Assembly: GCF_000058485.1 (NCBI RefSeq)
Contig: NC_008278.1
Location: 2,412,962-2,476,961, forward strand
Source of the DNA: Frankia alni ACN14a
GTDB lineage: Bacteria > Actinomycetota > Actinomycetes > Frankiales > Frankiaceae
Direction of reading: 5' to 3'
DNA: 64,000 bases
The translations under genes and the position numbers were made by a program. Of the stretch, positions 59,026 to 64,000 are shown piece after piece (position 1 is the first letter of the stretch; each line of letters opens with the position of its first letter). The notes beneath the pieces are model-generated. The model did not search any database and was not told the DNA's origin. It saw nothing but the letters and a program-made list of their open reading frames with translations.

Positions 59026-61524
59026 GTGAGAGCCGTCGTCATGGCGGGCGGCGAGGGCACCCGGCTGCGTCCCCTGACCGCCAACCTGCCCAAGCCGCTG
59101 CTGCCCGTCGTCAACCGTCCGATCATGGAGCATGTGCTGCGGCTGCTCAAGCGGCACGGCTTCGACGAGACGGTCGTGACGGTCCAGTTCCTGGCCTCGA
59201 TGATCCGCACCTACTTCGGCGCCGGCGACGAGCTCGGCATGCACCTGTCCTACGCCACCGAGACGACCCCGCTGGGCACCGCCGGCAGCGTGAAGAACGC
59301 CGAGGACGCCCTGCGTGACGAGGCGTTCCTCGTCATCAGCGGCGACGCGCTGACCGACATCGACCTCACCGACCTCGTCGCCTTCCACCGCCGCCAGGGC
59401 GCACTCGTCACCGTGGCGCTCAAGTCGGTGCCCGACCCGCTGGAGTTCGGCATCGTCATCACCGGCGAGGACGGGCGCATCCAGCGCTTCCTGGAGAAGC
59501 CGACCTGGGGGCAGGTCTTCTCCGACACGGTCAACACCGGGATCTACGTGATGGAACCCGAGGTCCTCGCGCACGTGCCGCCCGGCGAGGCGGTCGACTG
59601 GTCCGGCGACGTCTTCCCCCGCCTCGTCGAGGCCGGCGCGCCGGTGTTCGGTTACGTCGCGGCCGGCTACTGGGAGGACGTCGGCACCATCGCGAGCTTC
59701 CTGCGCGCCCAGGCCGACGTGCTCAACCGGCAGGTCGACGTCGAGATCGACGGCTTCGAGGTCTCGCCCGGCGTGTGGGTCGGCGAGGACGCCGAGGTGC
59801 ACCCCGACGCCATCCTCAAGGGCCCGCTCGTCGTCGGCGACTACAGCAAGGTCGAGGCCGGCGCCGAGCTGCGCGAGTTCACGGTGCTCGGCAGCAACGT
59901 CCTGGTCAAGAGCGGTGCCTTCCTGCACCGGGCGATCGTCCAGGACAACGCGCTGATCGGTCCGCAGACCAACCTGCGCGGCTGCGTGATCGGCAAGAGC
60001 ACCGACGTGCTGCGGGCGGCCCGGATCGAGGAGGGCGCCGTCATCGGCGACGAGTGCGTCGTGCGGGAGGAGGCGTTCGTCTCCCACGACGTGAAGGTCT
60101 ACCCGTTCAAGACGATCGAGGCCGGGGCGGTCGTCAACACCTCGGTCATCTGGGAGTCCCGCGGGCAGCGTTCCCTGTTCGGCCCGCGCGGCGTGTCCGG
60201 CCTGATCAACGCCGAGATCACCCCCGAGCTCGTCGTGCGCATCGCCGGCGCCTACGCCACGACCCTGAAGAAGGGCGCCACCGTCACCACGGCGCGCGAC
60301 GGTTCGCGGGCCGCCCGCGCTCTCAAACGGGCCGTCATCAGCGCGCTGACCGCCGGGGCCATCAACATCCGCGACCTCGAGGTGTCGCCGATGCCCGTCA
60401 CCCGGTTCGACGTCCGCTCCTCCAACGCGGCCGGCGGGATCATGGTGCGCACCGCCCCGGGCGACCCCGAACGCATCGACATCCTCTTCCTCGACGCCGA
60501 CGGCGACGACCTGTCCCCGGCCGCCCAGCGCAAGCTCGACCGGGTCTTCTCCCGGCAGGACTTCCGCCGCGCCTTCCCCGGCGAGATCGGCGACCTGCGC
60601 TTCCCCGCCCGCACCCTGGACCTCTACATCCAGGACCTGCTCGACCGCGTCGACACCACCGGCCTCGCCGAGGCGGACCTGAAGATCGTCGTCGATCCGT
60701 CCGGCGGCTCCGCCTCGCTCGTGCTGCCCACCCTGCTCGGCCGGCTCGGCGTCGACGTGCTGACCGTCAACGGGCGGGTCGACGAGATCATCCCTGCGCA
60801 CAGCGCCGCCGACGACCTGCGGGCGACCGACCGCCTCGGCGCGCTGGTCGCCAGCTCCGGCGCGGCCTTCGGGGTGCGCTTCGACCACGTCGGCGAGCGC
60901 ATCGCCATCGTCGACGAGCGGGGCGACCTCATCGACGACCGGGCGCTGTTGGTCTTCCTCGACCTCGTGGCCGCCGAGAACCGGGGCGCCGAGGTCGCCC
61001 TGCCGGTCACCACCACCCGGGTGGCCGACCAGGTGACCCACTTCCACGGACTGACCGTGCGGCGGACCTCCCTGTCGGCGGCGGCCCTGACCCGCGTCGC
61101 CCGCGAGGAGGGCGTCGTGTTCGCCGCCGACGGCCGGGGCGGCTTCGTCGTCGGCGAGTTCGCCCCCGCCATCGACGGGCTCGCGGCGTTCGTGAAGCTG
61201 CTGACCCTCGTCGCGCGGACCCGGCTGACGCTGTCCGCGATCGACGCCCGGATCCCGTCCATCGCCATCCTGCGCCGCTCCGTGCCCACCCCCTGGGCGG
61301 CGAAGGGCACGGTCATGCGGCGCATCGTGGAGTCCGTCGATCCCGACGCCGGCCAGACCCTGGACACCACCGACGGCGTGCGCATCGTCTCCCCGGACGG
61401 TTCCTGGGTGCTGGTGCTGCCCGATCCCAGCGAGGCCGTCACACACCTGTGGGCCGAGGGGGCGGACCTGAGCGAGGCCCACCAGCTCCTGCGCCACTGG
61501 GCCGAAGTGGTCGAGGCGCCGTAG
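59026..61524 (+). CDS. Nucleotidyltransferase-phosphomannomutase fusion
   Basis: 832 aa from GTG 59026. The N-terminal sugar-1-phosphate nucleotidyltransferase domain begins VVMAGGEGTRLRPLTANLPK. Left-handed hexapeptide repeats (about 250-370) follow, e.g. GPLVVGDYSKVEAGAEL. From ~residue 380 a phosphoglucomutase/phosphomannomutase domain has GVSGLINAEIT. The usual active-site serine loop and metal-binding DGDGDR are replaced or degenerate (DADGDDLSPA), so mutase activity is uncertain. Typical of an actinobacterial family annotated mannose-1-phosphate guanylyltransferase. Confidence 0.88.
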   Translation: MRAVVMAGGEGTRLRPLTANLPKPLLPVVNRPIMEHVLRLLKRHGFDETVVTVQFLASMIRTYFGAGDELGMHLSYATETTPLGTAGSVKNAEDALRDEAFLVISGDALTDIDLTDLVAFHRRQGALVTVALKSVPDPLEFGIVITGEDGRIQRFLEKPTWGQVFSDTVNTGIYVMEPEVLAHVPPGEAVDWSGDVFPRLVEAGAPVFGYVAAGYWEDVGTIASFLRAQADVLNRQVDVEIDGFEVSPGVWVGEDAEVHPDAILKGPLVVGDYSKVEAGAELREFTVLGSNVLVKSGAFLHRAIVQDNALIGPQTNLRGCVIGKSTDVLRAARIEEGAVIGDECVVREEAFVSHDVKVYPFKTIEAGAVVNTSVIWESRGQRSLFGPRGVSGLINAEITPELVVRIAGAYATTLKKGATVTTARDGSRAARALKRAVISALTAGAINIRDLEVSPMPVTRFDVRSSNAAGGIMVRTAPGDPERIDILFLDADGDDLSPAAQRKLDRVFSRQDFRRAFPGEIGDLRFPARTLDLYIQDLLDRVDTTGLAEADLKIVVDPSGGSASLVLPTLLGRLGVDVLTVNGRVDEIIPAHSAADDLRATDRLGALVASSGAAFGVRFDHVGERIAIVDERGDLIDDRALLVFLDLVAAENRGAEVALPVTTTRVADQVTHFHGLTVRRTSLSAAALTRVAREEGVVFAADGRGGFVVGEFAPAIDGLAAFVKLLTLVARTRLTLSAIDARIPSIAILRRSVPTPWAAKGTVMRRIVESVDPDAGQTLDTTDGVRIVSPDGSWVLVLPDPSEAVTHLWAEGADLSEAHQLLRHWAEVVEAP

Positions 61525-61742
61525 CCCTGGCCGAGTGCGGCCGAGCCCGGGTGAAGCCGCTTGCGGTGCGGTTCGCGCGGACTGGAGCCGGCGGACGATA
61601 CACCTCGCACCGCACACGCCTCGCGCGTACCGCGACCGGCGGGTCACCGGTGACACGCCCCGCCCAACCGGGGGCGTGCCGACGACCCACGGCACGCGCG
61701 GGACGACCGCGGTCGGCGATGGCGGGCCGCCGGTCGGTCAGA

Positions 61743-62729
61743 ATGCCGAATGTGCGGGATCGGACCGGATGGCGATGGCCAGAGGCGATTTACCCCGCCG
61801 GCGGCTGTGCACTGCCCGGGTCCGCCGTGCTCCGCGGCACCTCCGAGCCCCTGCCGGCGGAGCTCGCCATGCTCCTCGACGACCCGCCGCGCCGACTCCC
61901 CCCGCGCGCCGAGCCGGGCCCGGGCGCCGAGCCGGGCCCGGGGGGTCGGGGATGGTTGCGGCCGGTGGCGCTGGTGCTGGCGTTGGCGCTGCTCGGCGGG
62001 GTGATCGCGATCGGGGCGCGGCGTGCCGCCGTCACCGCCGACGCCCGCGACCGGCTCGTGGCGACCCTGCGCGTGCAGGTCGGCGAGCGTTCCGTGGCGC
62101 TGGCGGGCACGCAGGACCGGGTCGGGCGGCTGCGGTCGCAGCTCGCGGTGGCCCGCGAACAGCGCCGCCGCGCCGAGCGCGACCAGGCCGGTGCTGCCGC
62201 GGACGTCGCGGCGCTCGGACCCGTGACGGGCTCGGCCGCCGTGACGGGCCCCGGCGTGCGCATCACCATCACCGACCGGCTGGCCGGCGGCTCCGGCGGC
62301 GCAGACCCCCGGGTGTCGGCGTCCGGCACCCCCCGACCGCGCCAGACCGGCCCGACGACCGCCCCGGGCGTGGTCGCCCCGGGACGCATCCAGGATCACG
62401 ACCTGGCCGACCTGGTGAACGTGCTGTGGATCTCCGGAGCCGAGGCGATCGCGATCAACGGAGTGCGGCTGACGGCGCTCAGCGCGATCCGGGCGGCGGG
62501 GGACATCGTGCTGATCAACTTTGTCCCGGTGCTGGCGCCGTACGCGGTCGAGGCCGTCGGTGACCCGCTTCGGCTGGTGCGGCGGGTGGATCAGTCGGCG
62601 GTGGTCGACCGGCTGCGCCACCGTCCCGGCTCTCCCGTGACCTCCCTGACGGCGTCCGCCGCCGCGTCCCTGACCCTGCCCGCGGCGCCGTCACCGGTGC
62701 TGCGCCATGCCCGACGGAGCGGATCATGA
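61743..62729 (+). CDS. DUF881-family membrane-anchored protein
   Basis: About 328 aa from ATG 61743 (ATG 61719 also possible). A disordered start, one helix (ALVLALALLGGVIAIGARR, about 75-95), a coiled coil (QDRVGRLRSQLAVAREQRRR) and an extracellular DUF881 domain with GPGVRITITDR, LADLVNVLWISGAEAIAING and LINFVPVLAPYAVEAVGDP. Conserved near division genes in Actinobacteria. Its stop overlaps the next ATG. Confidence 0.85.
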   Translation: MPNVRDRTGWRWPEAIYPAGGCALPGSAVLRGTSEPLPAELAMLLDDPPRRLPPRAEPGPGAEPGPGGRGWLRPVALVLALALLGGVIAIGARRAAVTADARDRLVATLRVQVGERSVALAGTQDRVGRLRSQLAVAREQRRRAERDQAGAAADVAALGPVTGSAAVTGPGVRITITDRLAGGSGGADPRVSASGTPRPRQTGPTTAPGVVAPGRIQDHDLADLVNVLWISGAEAIAINGVRLTALSAIRAAGDIVLINFVPVLAPYAVEAVGDPLRLVRRVDQSAVVDRLRHRPGSPVTSLTASAAASLTLPAAPSPVLRHARRSGS

Positions 62730-63058
62730 TTGCCCTGCTGGCCCTCGTGCTCGGTGTGGTGGCCGGACTGCTGCTGGGACCGAGTGCCCCGGACTGGTTG
62801 GACCCCTATCTGCCGGTCGCGGTCGTCGCGGCGGTCGACGCCGCCCTCGGCGCCGCGCGATCGCTGGTCGAGCGGACGTTCGACGACCGGGAGTTCATCG
62901 TCTCCTTCCTCTCCAACGTGGTGATCGCCGTTCTGCTCGTGCTGCTCGGCGATCTGATCGGCTTCGGCGGTGCGCTGTCGACGGCGGTCGTCGTCGTGCT
63001 GGGCATCCGGATCTTCACGACCGCGACGGTCCTGCGCCGTGCGCTGATCAGGCTCTGA
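62726..63058 (+). CDS. Small basic membrane protein (DUF1290/SBP)
   Basis: 110 residues with three helices: LLALVLGVVAGLLLG, IVSFLSNVVIAVLLVLLGDL, STAVVVVLGIRIFTTATV. The conserved center YLPVAVVAAVDAALGAARSL and DDREFIVSFLSN identify the sbp family found between DUF881 genes. ATG 62726 overlaps the preceding stop (ATGA). Function unknown. Confidence 0.9.
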   Translation: MIALLALVLGVVAGLLLGPSAPDWLDPYLPVAVVAAVDAALGAARSLVERTFDDREFIVSFLSNVVIAVLLVLLGDLIGFGGALSTAVVVVLGIRIFTTATVLRRALIRL

Positions 63059-63060
63059 CG

Positions 63061-64000
63061 ATGACGGCGAGCGCGGCGCAGCCCCCGCGACCCGAGTCCG
63101 CCGGCGAGTCCTCGGCCGAGCCGCCTGCCGGCGCCCGCACGGACCCGGCGCCGCCGGCGTCCGGCGAGCCCGCCGCCGCACAGTCCGACGCCGCACAGCC
63201 CGCTGTCCCGGAGTCCGCCGTCCCGGAGCCCGACAGCCCCGAGTCCGCCGTCCCGGAGCCTGACAGCCGAGAGCCCGCCGCCCCCGAGCCCGCCGCCCCC
63301 GAGCCCGCCGCCCCCGAGCCCGCCGGCCCCGAGCCCGCCGGCCCCGAGCCCGCCGGCCCCGAGCCCGCCGGCCCCGAGCCCGCCGGCCCCGAGCCCGCCG
63401 GCCCCGAGCCCGCCGGCCCCGAGCCCGCCGGCCCGGGGCCTGAGCCGGGCATCGGCGACGTGGCCGCGGCGGCGGCTGCCGCGCCGTCCGGGGCGGGACC
63501 GAGGCCTCGCGGGATGCGGCTGAGCCGGGCGGTGACCCTCGTCCTGCTGGCCGCGCTCGGCTTCGGCGGGGTCGTCGCGGCGCGTTCGGCGGACCCCTCG
63601 TTCTCCCTGGCCACGGCCCGCCCGGACGAGCTCGCCGCCAGCCTCGGCGCGATCGGCGCCGAGGATCGGGCGCTCGCGTCGCAGGAGGCGCGCCTGCGCC
63701 GCGAGGCAGCCGGCGCGGGTGGGGCGGCATCGCCCGGGGCGTCGCCGGCACCGGGCGGGAGCTCGGGGCCGGGCCGCGGGCCGGGGGCCACAGCGGATGC
63801 GGCGTCGGGCGCCGGGGCCGGCGCCGGTGCCGCTGGCGGGGCGGACGCCGAGCGTGCGCGGGCCGACGAGCTGGCGATCCTGGCCGGGACGGTGCCGGTC
63901 GGCGGGCCCGGGCTGGAGCTGACCATCCGGGACCCCCACCGGGCGGTCGACGCCTCGGTGCTCGTCGACGCGCTGCAGGAACTGCGCGACGCGGGCGCGG
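63061..64000 (+). CDS. Second DUF881-family protein (cut by window end)
   Basis: ATG 63061 lies two bases after the sbp stop, and the frame is open to the end of the window. Residues ~40-125 are EPAGPEP repeats, then one helix (AVTLVLLAALGFGGVVAAR) and the beginning of the DUF881 outer domain (LAILAGTVPVGGPGLELTIR, ALQELRDAG at the edge). The triplet DUF881-sbp-DUF881 is a standard actinobacterial arrangement. The C-terminal part is missing. Confidence 0.85.
   Translation, partial: MTASAAQPPRPESAGESSAEPPAGARTDPAPPASGEPAAAQSDAAQPAVPESAVPEPDSPESAVPEPDSREPAAPEPAAPEPAAPEPAGPEPAGPEPAGPEPAGPEPAGPEPAGPEPAGPEPAGPGPEPGIGDVAAAAAAAPSGAGPRPRGMRLSRAVTLVLLAALGFGGVVAARSADPSFSLATARPDELAASLGAIGAEDRALASQEARLRREAAGAGGAASPGASPAPGGSSGPGRGPGATADAASGAGAGAGAAGGADAERARADELAILAGTVPVGGPGLELTIRDPHRAVDASVLVDALQELRDAGA
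63258..63436 (+). repeat. 15-bp repeats encoding EPAGP
   Basis: GAGCCCGCCGGCCCC and its variant GAGCCCGCCGCCCCC repeat about a dozen times, units 15 bases long and mostly identical. They create a Pro/Glu-rich stalk before the membrane helix of the DUF881 protein. Confidence 0.93.

Noticed and set aside
58306-61695. A 1129-codon minus-strand frame opposite the nucleotidyltransferase fusion
   Set aside because: Antisense shadow; the plus strand encodes clear enzyme motifs.

Overview
The window is high-GC actinobacterial chromosome, most likely from Frankia or a close relative. This rests on gene order and style: a division cluster running ftsZ, pgeF, yggS, sepF, yggT, divIVA and ileS; a parA, scpA, scpB, rluB, tyrA, cmk, plsC, der block; frequent GTG starts with 4-base start/stop overlaps; a mycothiol-dependent formaldehyde dehydrogenase; and many in-frame Pro/Ala/Gly-rich minisatellites inside otherwise ordinary proteins. 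The species call is inference and no database was consulted.

Layout. 1-4.3 kb is the 3' end of the division cluster, transcribed forward. 4.35-7.55 kb is ileS on the minus strand behind a T-box leader. 8.0-16.3 kb carries lspA, rluD, hypothetical proteins, an ABC exporter with a DUF2567-type membrane protein, and a LON-domain protein. 16.4-18.6 kb is a large metalloprotease with a lectin-like repeat domain. 19.0-22.5 kb is a housekeeping run (Nif3-like, zinc-ribbon protein, RNase H/phosphatase fusion). 22.5-27.6 kb is an accessory and decaying zone: an orphan caspase-like toxin candidate with a putative immunity partner, a partly duplicated gene of unknown function, a RelE/ParE remnant, an intact HicA-like pair, and remnants of a DUF2306 protein and a two-component system joined by a deletion. 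27.6-37.5 kb is bounded by two receptor-type Ser/Thr kinases and holds two excisionase-like paralogues, the RNase P RNA, a LapA-like protein and a long gene-poor stretch.

37.6-40.0 kb holds a GlsB-like membrane protein and the mscR/metallo-hydrolase pair for formaldehyde detoxification. 40.4-49.8 kb is the chromosome segregation block followed by tyrA, cmk, plsC and der. 49.8-53.7 kb is a second accessory zone (unknown protein, SDR with divergent TetR regulator, esterase, gene-poor DNA) ending at tRNA-Pro(GGG). 54.0-58.1 kb encodes cell-surface functions: a secreted Asp/Gly/Arg repeat protein, a sortase, and an NlpC/P60 hydrolase under a c-di-AMP riboswitch. 58.4-64.0 kb runs CDP-alcohol phosphatidyltransferase, nucleotidyltransferase-phosphomannomutase fusion, DUF881, small basic protein and a second DUF881 protein cut by the window end.

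The best candidate for something undescribed is the 22.5-25.3 kb toxin-like module. Next come the metalloprotease-propeller protein, the sortase with its neighbouring repeat protein, a motif-deficient site-2-protease homologue between parA and scpA, and a probable ATC initiation codon in yggT.
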